Below, piece after piece: positions 7,340 to 16,378 of a stretch of 64,000 bases of DNA. The notes under the pieces are model-generated. The model did not search any database. It worked only from the letters and a program-made list of their open reading frames with translations, and was not told the DNA's origin. A program made the translations under genes and the position numbers. Origin of the DNA: Hyphomicrobiales bacterium. GTDB lineage: Bacteria > Pseudomonadota > Alphaproteobacteria > Rhizobiales > Rhizobiaceae. The stretch is from assembly GCA_900471815.1 (NCBI GenBank), contig UICE01000002.1, forward strand, positions 186,001 to 250,000. The letters are read 5' to 3'. Numbering within the stretch: the stretch's first letter is position 1; every line of letters begins with the position of its first letter.

Positions 7340-8833
7340 ATGGCTGAAGCTACGGTACGCAAGATCAACGAAGCGCAGGGCACGCTCTATCGCGAGGCCC
7401 CCAACAATATTGAGGCCGAACAGGCTTTGCTTGGCGCAATTCTGGTCAATAATGATGCGTTCTATCGTGTTTCCGACTTCCTGAAGCCCACGCATTTCAA
7501 TGAGCCTCTGCACCGGAAAATCTTCGAAGTCGCATCCGACATGATTCGGATGGGCAAGATGGCCAATCCCGTGACGCTTAAAACATTCATGCCCGCCGAC
7601 GCGAAGATCGGCGACATGACCGTCATGCAATATCTGGCACGTCTTGCAGCGGAAGCTGTGACCGTCATCAATGCCGAAGACTATGGCCGCGCGATTTATG
7701 ATCTGGCGACACGCCGGGCGCTGATCACCATTGGCGAAGATATGGTGAATATCGCCTATGACGCGCCGGTCGATGTAGCGCCGCAAGGCCAGATCGAGGA
7801 TGCGGAACGACGCCTGTTCGAACTGGCTGAAACCGGGCGCTATGATGGTGGCTTCCAGACATTTACCGATGCGGTCAAGAATGCTGTGGATATGGCCAAC
7901 GCTGCATTCATGCGCGACGGACATCTTTCCGGCGTATCAACGGGTATCCGTGCGCTCGATGCGCGTATGGGTGGATTGCAGCCTTCAGATTTGATCGTTC
8001 TTGCAGGACGTCCTGGTATGGGCAAAACCTCGCTTGCGACCAATATCGCCTTCAACATCGCCGCAGCCTACGAGCCTGAACAATTGGCTGATGGCAGTTT
8101 TAAAGCTAAGAATGGCGGCGTTGTCGGCTTTTTCTCGCTGGAAATGTCGTCTGAACAGCTGGCAACGCGTATCATTTCCGAGCAATCGGAAATCAGCTCT
8201 TCAAAAATCCGCCGCGGTGAAATCAGTGAAGCTGATTTTGAAAAGCTCGTTGCCTGTTCGCAGCATATGCAGCGTGTGCCACTCTATATCGATCAGACGG
8301 GTGGTATATCCATTGCTCAATTGGCGGCTCGTGCACGCCGTTTGAAGCGCCAGCGTGGCCTCGACGTGATTGTGATCGACTATATTCAGCTGATGCAGGG
8401 ATCGTCCAAGCGCGCATCGGAAAACCGCGTGCAGGAAATTACTGAGATTACCACTGGCCTGAAAGCTCTGGGCAAGGAGTTGAATACACCGATCATTGCT
8501 CTCTCGCAGCTCTCGCGTCAGGTGGAAAGCCGCGAAGACAAACATCCGCAGCTTTCTGACTTGCGCGAATCCGGTTCGATCGAGCAGGACGCCGACGTTG
8601 TATTGTTTGTGTATCGCGACGAATATTACATCAAGAACAAAGAACCGAAGCCCGGAACCGAAGAGCACTTCAAATGGCAGGCTGAGTTGAACGAAGCAAT
8701 CGGCAAGGCAGAAGTCATCGTTGCCAAGCAGCGTCATGGCCCGACAGGAACAGTGCGGCTGGCTTTCCAGGCGGAGTTTACCCGCTTTACCGATCTTGCC
8801 GAGGATTCGCATCTTCCTGAACGTTTCGAGTAA
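7340..8833 (+). CDS. dnaB: Replicative DNA helicase DnaB
   Basis: Hexameric 5'-3' helicase that unwinds DNA at the replication fork and is loaded at the origin. The 497-residue protein has the N-terminal DnaB domain (APNNIEAEQALLGAIL near residue 20), the Walker A motif GRPGMGKTS near 223-231, Walker B DVIVIDYIQLM near 340, and the LSQLSRQVE sensor segment. No intein interrupts the core. Start ATG 7340 gives the usual short N-terminal extension. alr follows within 15 bases, so they may be cotranscribed. Confidence 0.98.
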   Translation: MAEATVRKINEAQGTLYREAPNNIEAEQALLGAILVNNDAFYRVSDFLKPTHFNEPLHRKIFEVASDMIRMGKMANPVTLKTFMPADAKIGDMTVMQYLARLAAEAVTVINAEDYGRAIYDLATRRALITIGEDMVNIAYDAPVDVAPQGQIEDAERRLFELAETGRYDGGFQTFTDAVKNAVDMANAAFMRDGHLSGVSTGIRALDARMGGLQPSDLIVLAGRPGMGKTSLATNIAFNIAAAYEPEQLADGSFKAKNGGVVGFFSLEMSSEQLATRIISEQSEISSSKIRRGEISEADFEKLVACSQHMQRVPLYIDQTGGISIAQLAARARRLKRQRGLDVIVIDYIQLMQGSSKRASENRVQEITEITTGLKALGKELNTPIIALSQLSRQVESREDKHPQLSDLRESGSIEQDADVVLFVYRDEYYIKNKEPKPGTEEHFKWQAELNEAIGKAEVIVAKQRHGPTGTVRLAFQAEFTRFTDLAEDSHLPERFE

Positions 8834-8847
8834 GGATGACTGCTAAA

Positions 8848-10005
8848 ATGCAACATATTGCTACGACGGGCGCTGATCCACGGCTCGCTGGCGGACGTTT
8901 AACCATTGATCTTGATGCCTTGGTTGCAAACTGGCTTCTGCTTGCCGAGAGGTCCAAGCCTGCCCGTACGGCGGCTGTGGTCAAGGCTGACGCCTATGGC
9001 CTTGGTATTATCCATGTCGTCCCGGTTTTATGGAAAGCTGGATGCCGTACATTTTTTGTGGCTCTGGCCGAGGAAGGATTGCGTGTAAAGGCTGTCGCGC
9101 CTGATGCGCAAGTTTTTGTGCTTAACGGCTTCTTCGCTGAGGCTTTTCCGGTCTACGAACAATCCAACCTCACTCCAGTGCTTGGGTCGTTGCAGGAACT
9201 TGCAAGCTGGAAGGCACTCAATGCCGGTCGCACCGAAAAACTGCCCTATGCTCTGCATGTCGATACGGGGATGAACCGCCTCGGCCTCACCGTTAACGAA
9301 GCCATCCGTTTTGCCGGTGAATCCAAAGATGACAAGCCGATCCTGCTGATTACCCATCTGGCAACGGCAGATGAACAAAAACATGAGCTTAGCCAACGGC
9401 AATTTGAATCATTTCAAAAGCTTCGCGAACATTTCTCTGGAATTGAATCAAGCATCGCCAATTCACCCGGCATCTTTCATAGTTTGAACGCTGGCTATGA
9501 GTTGAGCCGTCCCGGCGTCGCCATGTATGGCGGCGAGCCTGTTTCGGGCATTGCCAACCCAATGCGGCCGGTGGTCACGTCAGAAGCACGGATAGTTCAG
9601 ATTCGCACAGGCCTTAAAGGCGAGACGGCGGGCTACGGCGCTACAGCGAGACTGACCCGTGATACGCGTATTGCGATCTGCTCAGTTGGCTATGCAGATG
9701 GCTATTTGCGCTCGGCGTCGGGCAGCGGCGTCCCCCTGCGGCAAACGCTCAATAATGGTGGTTGTGGTTTCATTGCAGGCAAGAAAGTTCCAATCATCGG
9801 GCGCGTGACAATGGATCTAACCTCGTTCGATATTTCCGAACTGGACGAAGGCGAGGCCAAGGCCGGTGACTATATCGAACTGTTTGGCAGCAATATTTCG
9901 CTTGATGATGCTGCGCGCGCTGCAGGCACAATCGGATATGAGTTGCTTACCAGCCTTGGAAACCGCTATCACCGCCGCTACCTTTACAGCGGAAATGAGA
10001 TTTAA
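8848..10005 (+). CDS. alr: Alanine racemase
   Basis: Pyridoxal-phosphate enzyme that makes D-alanine for peptidoglycan. The 385-residue protein has the cofactor lysine in VVKADAYGLG (Lys46) and the second catalytic residue Tyr in ETAGYGA near 261, plus the family segments HVDTGMNRLG and ISVGYADG-like ICSVGYADG. An in-frame ATG at 8836 lies only two bases after the dnaB stop with the ribosome site too close. ATG 8848 is preferred because AAGGA sits 11 bases upstream. The stop overlaps the radA ATG by one base. Confidence 0.95.
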   Translation: MQHIATTGADPRLAGGRLTIDLDALVANWLLLAERSKPARTAAVVKADAYGLGIIHVVPVLWKAGCRTFFVALAEEGLRVKAVAPDAQVFVLNGFFAEAFPVYEQSNLTPVLGSLQELASWKALNAGRTEKLPYALHVDTGMNRLGLTVNEAIRFAGESKDDKPILLITHLATADEQKHELSQRQFESFQKLREHFSGIESSIANSPGIFHSLNAGYELSRPGVAMYGGEPVSGIANPMRPVVTSEARIVQIRTGLKGETAGYGATARLTRDTRIAICSVGYADGYLRSASGSGVPLRQTLNNGGCGFIAGKKVPIIGRVTMDLTSFDISELDEGEAKAGDYIELFGSNISLDDAARAAGTIGYELLTSLGNRYHRRYLYSGNEI

Positions 10006-11405
10006 TGGCCAAGGCTAGAATTCAATTCATCTGCCAGAATTGCGGTGCCGTTCACACACGCTGGGCTGGTAAGTGCGATGCATGCGGCGAATGGAATACA
10101 CTTGTCGAAGAAGGCACATCTGGCGGCATAGGCAGCGGACCCGGCAAGTTTTCTAGCCGCAAGGGCCGTGCCGTTGCGCTGACCACCTTATCGGGTGAAA
10201 TCGAAGACGCCCCACGCATCCAGTCGGGAATTGGCGAGCTTGATCGTGTGACGGGCGGCGGCTTCGTACGCGGATCGGCCATTCTGATCGGCGGCGATCC
10301 GGGTATCGGCAAATCGACCTTGCTGACACAGGCCGCCGCTGCCTTATCGCGTCAGGGACACCGCGTTATATACGTATCAGGCGAAGAAGCAGTAGCACAG
10401 ATACGTCTGCGTGCGCAGCGGCTGGACGCCGCCGATACAGATGTGCTGCTGGCGGCAGAAACCAATGTTGAAGATATACTTGCGACCATCTCCGAGGCGA
10501 AACGTCCGGATCTGATCATTATCGATTCGATCCAGACGCTTTGGACAGATGCCGCTGATTCTGCACCCGGCACAGTGACCCAGGTTCGCGCCGGAGCACA
10601 GGCCATGATTCGCTATGCCAAGCAAACAGGTGCAGCCGTTGTTCTCGTCGGACATGTGACCAAAGAGGGCCAAATTGCAGGACCGCGTGTCATCGAGCAT
10701 ATGGTCGATGCCGTGCTTTATTTTGAAGGTGAAGGTGGCCACCATTACCGTATTCTTCGCACCGTCAAAAACCGGTTTGGGCCGACTGATGAAATCGGAG
10801 TGTTTGAAATGTCGGATAAGGGCTTGCGTCAGGTCGCCAATCCCTCCGAGCTGTTTCTTGGCGAAAGGAACGATAAAGCGCCGGGCGCCGCTGTTTTTGC
10901 CGGTATGGAGGGAACGCGGCCTATCCTCGTTGAAATTCAGGCTTTGGTCGCTCCCTCAACGCTCGGCACGCCGCGCCGCGCCGTTGTTGGTTGGGATGGA
11001 AACCGCCTTTCGATGATTCTCGCCGTGCTTGAAGCCCATTGCGGCGTTCGGTTTGGACAGCATGATGTGTATCTGAATGTGGCTGGTGGATACCGGATAA
11101 CCGAGCCCGCCGCTGATATTGCTGTTGCATCTGCACTGGTTTCCTCAATTGCTGGTATTGCCCTTCCCGCCGATTGCGTCTATTTCGGCGAAGTCAGTCT
11201 ATCTGGTGCTGTTCGCCCTGTGGCGCATGCAGTGCAAAGACTGAAAGAAGCAGACAAGCTTGGGTTCAAGCAGGCTGTTCTTCCCAAGGGAAGCAACGAT
11301 GTCGCAAAGAACGGCAATGCTCGTCTGACCGAGACCGCATCACTGCCGGACCTTGTGGCCCGGATAGCAGCATCCGGACCGGGCAAGAGACAACGCGAAG
11401 ACTGA
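10005..11405 (+). CDS. radA: DNA repair protein RadA
   Basis: RecA-like ATPase that drives branch migration and processing of recombination intermediates. The 466-residue protein has the N-terminal zinc finger (Cys10, Cys13, Cys24, Cys27), Walker A GGDPGIGKST near residues 96-105, the RadA-specific KNRFG motif near 254, and a C-terminal Lon-protease-like domain from about residue 290. It begins within the alr stop (TAATG), so translation is coupled. cvpA follows after 35 bases. Confidence 0.97.
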   Translation: MAKARIQFICQNCGAVHTRWAGKCDACGEWNTLVEEGTSGGIGSGPGKFSSRKGRAVALTTLSGEIEDAPRIQSGIGELDRVTGGGFVRGSAILIGGDPGIGKSTLLTQAAAALSRQGHRVIYVSGEEAVAQIRLRAQRLDAADTDVLLAAETNVEDILATISEAKRPDLIIIDSIQTLWTDAADSAPGTVTQVRAGAQAMIRYAKQTGAAVVLVGHVTKEGQIAGPRVIEHMVDAVLYFEGEGGHHYRILRTVKNRFGPTDEIGVFEMSDKGLRQVANPSELFLGERNDKAPGAAVFAGMEGTRPILVEIQALVAPSTLGTPRRAVVGWDGNRLSMILAVLEAHCGVRFGQHDVYLNVAGGYRITEPAADIAVASALVSSIAGIALPADCVYFGEVSLSGAVRPVAHAVQRLKEADKLGFKQAVLPKGSNDVAKNGNARLTETASLPDLVARIAASGPGKRQRED

Positions 11406-11440
11406 TCAAATGGTTGGTTTTGATATGAGGACCAAATAAA

Positions 11441-12040
11441 ATGCCGATAACGTTGCTTGACGGAATACTATTGGGCATAACCCTTGTCTCGGCGGTCCTG
11501 GCCATGGTTCGTGGCTTCTCGCGCGAAGTATTGTCTGTCGTATCATGGGCAGCCGCTGCCGTTGCCGCCTATGTTTTTTACAAGCCAGTGGTTCCCTTTT
11601 TAGCCCCTTACATCAGCAATGACACAATTGCGCAGATTGCGGCTGCCGGTCTGGTTTTCATCATCACGCTCATCGTTGTTTCCATTATTACGATGAAGAT
11701 CGCCGATTTTATCATCGATAGCCGCATCGGCGCGCTGGATCGCACACTCGGCTTTCTATTCGGAGCAGCACGCGGTGTTCTGCTCGTCGTGGTTGCGATG
11801 TTGTTTTTCAACTGGCTCGTTACCGAAAATCAGCCGGCATGGGTGGCACAGGCCAAATCAAAGCCGATGATCGACGAGCTAGGTGCAAAACTGGTTGCGC
11901 TTTTGCCGGAAGACCCGGAATCAACCATTCTGAAGCGTTTGAAGCCCGGTACGCCTGCGGCAACGGATACTGCGCCAGACGGAACGACAACGGTTGAACC
12001 GAAGGAAGACATTCCTCCGGAAGGCACAACACCAGAGTAA
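11441..12040 (+). CDS. cvpA: CvpA family membrane protein
   Basis: The inner-membrane protein family is named for colicin V production in E. coli; its core role is unclear, with links to envelope homeostasis. The 199-residue product has four predicted membrane segments (about residues 5-25, 30-50, 65-90 and 105-125), with conserved RGFSREVLSV and RTLGFLFGAARG between them. A polar Thr/Pro/Glu-rich tail from residue 150 is probably cytoplasmic or periplasmic linker. The cvpA-purF neighbourhood is conserved in many proteobacteria. Confidence 0.9.
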   Translation: MPITLLDGILLGITLVSAVLAMVRGFSREVLSVVSWAAAAVAAYVFYKPVVPFLAPYISNDTIAQIAAAGLVFIITLIVVSIITMKIADFIIDSRIGALDRTLGFLFGAARGVLLVVVAMLFFNWLVTENQPAWVAQAKSKPMIDELGAKLVALLPEDPESTILKRLKPGTPAATDTAPDGTTTVEPKEDIPPEGTTPE

Positions 12041-12085
12041 CCGGACAATAACATGAACTGCGTCAATACCGCTCTTGGGGTTTCC

Positions 12086-12115
12086 TTGGTAATACCCCAT
12101 ATAGTGTGGCATAAT
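12086..12115 (+). promoter_or_regulatory. Possible purF promoter
   Basis: TTGGTA at 12086-12091 and CATAAT at 12110-12115, 18 bases apart, lie 58 bases before the purF ATG. A GGGGT/ACCCC dyad (12077-12098) overlaps the -35 side and could be an operator or RNA hairpin. A single GANTC site lies near 12131. The match is suggestive only. Confidence 0.3.
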
Positions 12116-12172
12116 ACAACTAGGCACAATTGACTCGATCCCAATGAACTTGGGGCGAAAGGGCTGGCGGCA

Positions 12173-13666
12173 ATGACCGACATTTCTCGTGACGATAACC
12201 AATTGATGTCCCTTGACGATGACACACTGCATGAAGAGTGCGGTGTGTTTGGCATTTTGGGCCATCCTGATGCGGCCACACTGACAGCGTTGGGACTGCA
12301 TGCATTGCAGCATCGCGGCCAGGAAGCTGCAGGTATAGTCTCATACGATGGCAACCAATTCTGCTCAGAGCGCCGTATGGGCCTTGTTGGGGACCATTAT
12401 ACCAACCCGGCTACATTGGCTCAGCTGCCCGGTGACCGCGCTATAGGCCATGTCCGCTACTCCACAACAGGTGACGCTGCTCTCCGCAATGTGCAGCCGC
12501 TTTTCGCCGAGCTGGAAATCGGTGGCATTGCCATTGCCCATAACGGCAATTTCACCAATGGCCTTACCATGCGCCGCAAGCTTATTGCCGATGGTGCTAT
12601 CTGCCAGTCCAATTCCGATACGGAAGTTGTGCTACATCTCATTGCCCGCTCGCGCAGCACATCATCGAGCGATCGCTTCATTGACGCGATCCGCCAGATG
12701 GAAGGCGGCTATGCGATGCTCGCCCTCACCCGCACAAAGTTGATCGCTGCACGTGACCCGATCGGCATTCGTCCGCTTGTGATGGGCGACCTCAATGGCA
12801 AGCCGATTTTTGCTTCCGAGAGTTGCGCGCTGGACATTATTGGTGCCAAATTCGTTCGTGATATCGAAAATGGTGAAGTCGTGGTTTGCGAGATTCAAGC
12901 TGATGGTTCCATCAGCATTGAGACGTTCAAGCCGCAGAACCCGAAACCTGAGCGGCTTTGCCTGTTCGAATATGTATATTTTGCCCGTCCTGACTCAGTT
13001 GTTGGTGGCCGCAATGTTTATACCGCCCGCAAGAATATGGGTATCAACCTCGCCAAGGAAGCACCGCTTGAGGCTGATGTTGTCGTGCCCGTTCCCGATG
13101 GCGGTACACCGGCTGCGATAGGTTTTGCGCAGGCGAGCGGCATCCCCTTCGAGCTTGGTATCATCCGCAACCATTATGTCGGCAGAACCTTTATCGAGCC
13201 GACGCAATCCATTCGTGCGTTCGGCGTCAAATTGAAACACTCAGCCAATCGCGCAGTCATCGAAGGCAAGCGCGTTGTTCTGGTGGACGATTCCATTGTG
13301 CGCGGAACGACATCCGTCAAGATCGTGCAAATGATCCGCGATGCTGGCGCAAGCGAAGTGCATATCCGCGTTGCCAGCCCGATGATTTTCCACCCGGATT
13401 TCTACGGCATTGATACGCCCGATGCAGATAAGCTGCTGGCAAACCAATATGCTGATCTTGATGCGATGTGTGCGTATATCGGCGCGGATTCATTGGCGTT
13501 TCTGTCGATAGACGGGCTCTACAAGGCCGTAAGCGGAGCTCCGCGAGACCCGCGTTCGCCACTCTTTACCGATCACTATTTCACTGGCGACTACCCGACG
13601 CGCCTTCTCGACAAGGACGGCCCGGACAATGTCCGTCAGTTCTCACTTCTGGCAAATAACGGTTGA
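12173..13666 (+). CDS. purF: Amidophosphoribosyltransferase PurF
   Basis: Catalyses the first committed step of purine synthesis, PRPP plus glutamine to phosphoribosylamine. The 497-residue protein has a class II glutamine amidotransferase domain whose nucleophile is Cys23 in HEECGVFG; the first 22 residues would be a cleaved propeptide. The conserved ALQHRGQEAAGI follows. The PRPP-binding motif VVLVDDSIVRGTTS lies near residue 365. An SDR gene follows after nine bases and may be cotranscribed. Confidence 0.98.
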   Translation: MTDISRDDNQLMSLDDDTLHEECGVFGILGHPDAATLTALGLHALQHRGQEAAGIVSYDGNQFCSERRMGLVGDHYTNPATLAQLPGDRAIGHVRYSTTGDAALRNVQPLFAELEIGGIAIAHNGNFTNGLTMRRKLIADGAICQSNSDTEVVLHLIARSRSTSSSDRFIDAIRQMEGGYAMLALTRTKLIAARDPIGIRPLVMGDLNGKPIFASESCALDIIGAKFVRDIENGEVVVCEIQADGSISIETFKPQNPKPERLCLFEYVYFARPDSVVGGRNVYTARKNMGINLAKEAPLEADVVVPVPDGGTPAAIGFAQASGIPFELGIIRNHYVGRTFIEPTQSIRAFGVKLKHSANRAVIEGKRVVLVDDSIVRGTTSVKIVQMIRDAGASEVHIRVASPMIFHPDFYGIDTPDADKLLANQYADLDAMCAYIGADSLAFLSIDGLYKAVSGAPRDPRSPLFTDHYFTGDYPTRLLDKDGPDNVRQFSLLANNG

Positions 13667-13675
13667 GTTCACTTC

Positions 13676-14428
13676 ATGATTTCTGACGGCAGTTTTCGGC
13701 TGGATGGCAAGCTTGCGCTTGTCACCGGCGCTTCGCGCGGCATTGGCTATCACCTTGCAAAAGAACTCGCTGGACGCGGCGCGCATGTTATCGCTGTTGC
13801 GCGCACGGTGGGCGGCCTTGAAGAACTGGACGACGAAATTACAAAGGCTGGTGGCTCGGCAACGCTGGTTCCACTCGACCTGACCGATCTGCCAGCCATT
13901 GATCGCCTCGGCGGCTCAATTCACGAGCGTTGGGGCAAGCTTGATATAATGATCGCCAATGCTGGTGTGCTCGGTACCATTTCGCCTATCGGCCATGTCG
14001 AGGCAAAGGTCTTCGACAAGCTGATGACTGTCAATGTTTCCAGCGTTTGGCGCCTTATTCGGACCACAGACCCTTTGCTGAAGCTTTCCGACGCTGGCCG
14101 TGCATTGCTGCTTTCGTCGAGTGTTGCCCACTCTGCCCGCGCCTACTGGGCTCCCTATGCCGCTTCGAAAGCTGCCGTGGAAGTTTTCGCGCGCAGCTGG
14201 GCGGAAGAGACCAAACAGACAAAGTTGAGGGTGCATTCGGTCGATCCCGGTGCAACGCGTACTGCAATGCGTGCTCAGGCTGTGCCGGGGGAAGATCCGG
14301 AGACATTGCCAACACCGGCAGAAGTGGCTGCGAAGATCGCCCTGCTCTGTGACCCCGCTATTGATGAAACCGGAAAGCTGTACAAAGTGCAGTCAGGCAA
14401 ACTGCTGAGCTATAACAACCCCAGTTAA
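13676..14428 (+). CDS. Short-chain dehydrogenase/reductase
   Basis: NAD(P)-dependent oxidoreductase of the classical SDR family, 250 residues, substrate unknown. It shows the cofactor motif TGASRGIGYHLA near residue 18, the structural NAG motif (IANAGVLG near 96), catalytic Ser in LLSSSVAHS near 145 and YAASK (Tyr/Lys near 159-163). It lies nine bases after purF, an arrangement seen in related alphaproteobacteria. No sequence feature ties it to purine synthesis. Its stop overlaps the stop of the convergent AraC gene. Confidence 0.88.
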   Translation: MISDGSFRLDGKLALVTGASRGIGYHLAKELAGRGAHVIAVARTVGGLEELDDEITKAGGSATLVPLDLTDLPAIDRLGGSIHERWGKLDIMIANAGVLGTISPIGHVEAKVFDKLMTVNVSSVWRLIRTTDPLLKLSDAGRALLLSSSVAHSARAYWAPYAASKAAVEVFARSWAEETKQTKLRVHSVDPGATRTAMRAQAVPGEDPETLPTPAEVAAKIALLCDPAIDETGKLYKVQSGKLLSYNNPS

Positions 14429-15510
14429 ACGGCGAGACGAATGACGTTTGTCTCGTCCACCTTATTGTTACGCGTGCGCCATGCTTTCGGACTCATGCCG
14501 GTGACACGCAGAAACTCGCGGTTAAAGTTTGATTTGGTCTGAAAACCAGCGTCGAACATGATGCGCGTGATTGGCTCATCGGTCTGCGTGAGAAGGTTGC
14601 AAGCGTCCCTCACCCGGTAATCATTCACATATTGTGAAACGCTCATCCCTTTGGCGCGGTTGACCGCATTGGATATCTGCCTGACTGAGAGCCCCATTTT
14701 TCGGCCCAGTCTGTTCAAATTGAGATCCACATCGCGATATGGCTGACGCGACTGCATAAACTCATCCAACGCCAAGGCCACTGCAGCATCGTCAGAGGTA
14801 GGCTGGCTGGACAATGCAGGCTCATCGCTGCTTTCATCCGCCAAAGGTTGGCTGGCACCAGCCACAGTAGCCGCAGTTCCAAGAACAAGAAGGCCGATAA
14901 TATTGGCGATAGCGACAATACGGCCCGAATGAAGTCCGCCCGTTTCCGCGAAATCGAAAGTTACCAGCAGGTCGATCACGGCAGAGCCGACAGTGGAAAT
15001 CGCGGTAAGCTGCAAGGCCCGATAAGATGTGATAACGCCATCCAGCCGCGATGCGCCCAAGATATTAGGGCCAGCCCAAGCGAGCCGGGCAAGTGCAAAC
15101 CCGTACCCGAGAAAAATGAGAATGATCGTCAGTGAGATGGGGTCGGGCCAAAAGGCGACAAAACCGGCGACCGCCAACGTCGGAAGGAGATGGAGCAATA
15201 GAAAAGGCCGCTGAGACGGTGGTCGTTCAGTTCGCAAACTATCAAAACTGAGCCATGCCAATGTGGGAGCTGCGGCCGCAAGTATTGCCTGAAGCGGCAA
15301 TATCTCAAGGAAGTCATAACCCCAGCGCACGCCTATAACCACCGCTTGCACGGCAGCAACAATCAACCATGCGAAGAAGAACGGATTTGATGCTCCCTCT
15401 TCCTGCCGCCGGATCATTTGGACGAGCAGGATAAAGAGCAGAAGCGCAACGACGAAAGGTAAAGGCACAAAAAGCATTTTCAACATTATCCGAATGAGTT
15501 TGAGGCTCAA
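14425..15510 (-). CDS. Membrane-anchored AraC-family transcription regulator
   Basis: The 361-residue protein has an N-terminal half with about seven hydrophobic helices (residues 10-225) and a C-terminal AraC/XylS DNA-binding domain (about 255-355). The latter contains two helix-turn-helix units, including SVRQISNAVN and the family signature near ITRIMFDAGFQTKSNFNREF. This architecture suggests a sensor that binds DNA from the membrane. Met9 is an alternative start. It is divergent from two exported-protein genes beginning at 15628, the most likely targets. The 15511-15627 gap contains a repeated GTGATC element. Confidence 0.85.
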   Translation of the reverse strand: MSLKLIRIMLKMLFVPLPFVVALLLFILLVQMIRRQEEGASNPFFFAWLIVAAVQAVVIGVRWGYDFLEILPLQAILAAAAPTLAWLSFDSLRTERPPSQRPFLLLHLLPTLAVAGFVAFWPDPISLTIILIFLGYGFALARLAWAGPNILGASRLDGVITSYRALQLTAISTVGSAVIDLLVTFDFAETGGLHSGRIVAIANIIGLLVLGTAATVAGASQPLADESSDEPALSSQPTSDDAAVALALDEFMQSRQPYRDVDLNLNRLGRKMGLSVRQISNAVNRAKGMSVSQYVNDYRVRDACNLLTQTDEPITRIMFDAGFQTKSNFNREFLRVTGMSPKAWRTRNNKVDETNVIRLAV

Positions 15511-15627
15511 TATGTCCTCAATCGTGATCGCGGACGACCTGAATTGTGATCAAGGTCGAAAATATCTGAACAATGCCGCTCCCTGATGCTGGCGCTAATC
15601 CAAGCGCCGCATTTCAAGGAGATCAAC

Positions 15628-16335
15628 ATGCCAGGATTTTTTGCTTCGCTTATTCTGCTCTTTACCACTCTTACGCCTGTCGCCGCAAAGGCCGAGACCG
15701 CAGCTCAGCTGGATATGACGAGGATCAAGCAGGTGACGATAACCGGCGAGAGCAGCCGTTTGGATTTCACCACTCTAGACACGGTTCCCTATGCGGCGAC
15801 TATCACAGGGACCAGGACAAGCTGGCTTGCCAGTTGGTATTCGAATTGGTTCTCGAACCGCTGCGAAACGAAAACGACCACTGAAATCAAAGATCAGACA
15901 TTAACAATCGACGTTACAGAATCTCCTCTTCTCAGCCTTTCTGATTGTGAAGTTGGGATTATCGTCAATCTGCCCAAGGGCGCTGATATCAGCATTGATC
16001 AACACGCTTTGCTTGCGCGTTTTTCCGGTGAGTATCGCAGCATTCGCATCAATGCAAATGCAGCCGATTTTTCGCTGGATGGTTATGCCTCCAGGCTCGA
16101 CATCAACGGCGATGCAGTGCGCAGCGACGTACGCTTTGAGCGAAGCAGCAATAACGAGACTATCCGTCTGGAGTCCCGCGCGCTTGATGCCGCGTTCAGT
16201 TTTTTGAAGGACACGCCGATCAGCTATGCGGTTGATGCCAAAGCATCTGTTATCGATAGCAAACTTATGAACACCCCCGGTGCAAAACCCTCCATCGATA
16301 TCAAGAGCGATTATGTCCGCGCGACAATTCGCTGA
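15628..16335 (+). CDS. Exported protein with repetitive beta-strand region, function unknown
   Basis: The 235-residue product has a clear signal peptide (MPGFFASLILLFTTLTPVAA, cleavage after AKA), so it is periplasmic or outer-surface. The mature part alternates short hydrophobic strands with Asp/Asn turns (for example SIRINANAADFSL and SRLDINGDAV), resembling the beta-helix fold of DUF4097-type putative adhesins, but I cannot confirm the family. The frame is open from 15586; ATG 15628 has AAGGA upstream and gives the signal peptide. It precedes the exported hydrolase by 43 bases and is divergent from the AraC regulator. Confidence 0.7.
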   Translation: MPGFFASLILLFTTLTPVAAKAETAAQLDMTRIKQVTITGESSRLDFTTLDTVPYAATITGTRTSWLASWYSNWFSNRCETKTTTEIKDQTLTIDVTESPLLSLSDCEVGIIVNLPKGADISIDQHALLARFSGEYRSIRINANAADFSLDGYASRLDINGDAVRSDVRFERSSNNETIRLESRALDAAFSFLKDTPISYAVDAKASVIDSKLMNTPGAKPSIDIKSDYVRATIR

Positions 16336-16378
16336 GGGCCCGAAATCATTTTCATATATCCAAACAAGGAGTTTCATT

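Noticed and set aside
7154-7924. Minus-strand 256-codon frame
   Set aside because: Lies antisense to the start of dnaB and its promoter; product is His/Cys-rich nonsense, while DnaB is unmistakable.
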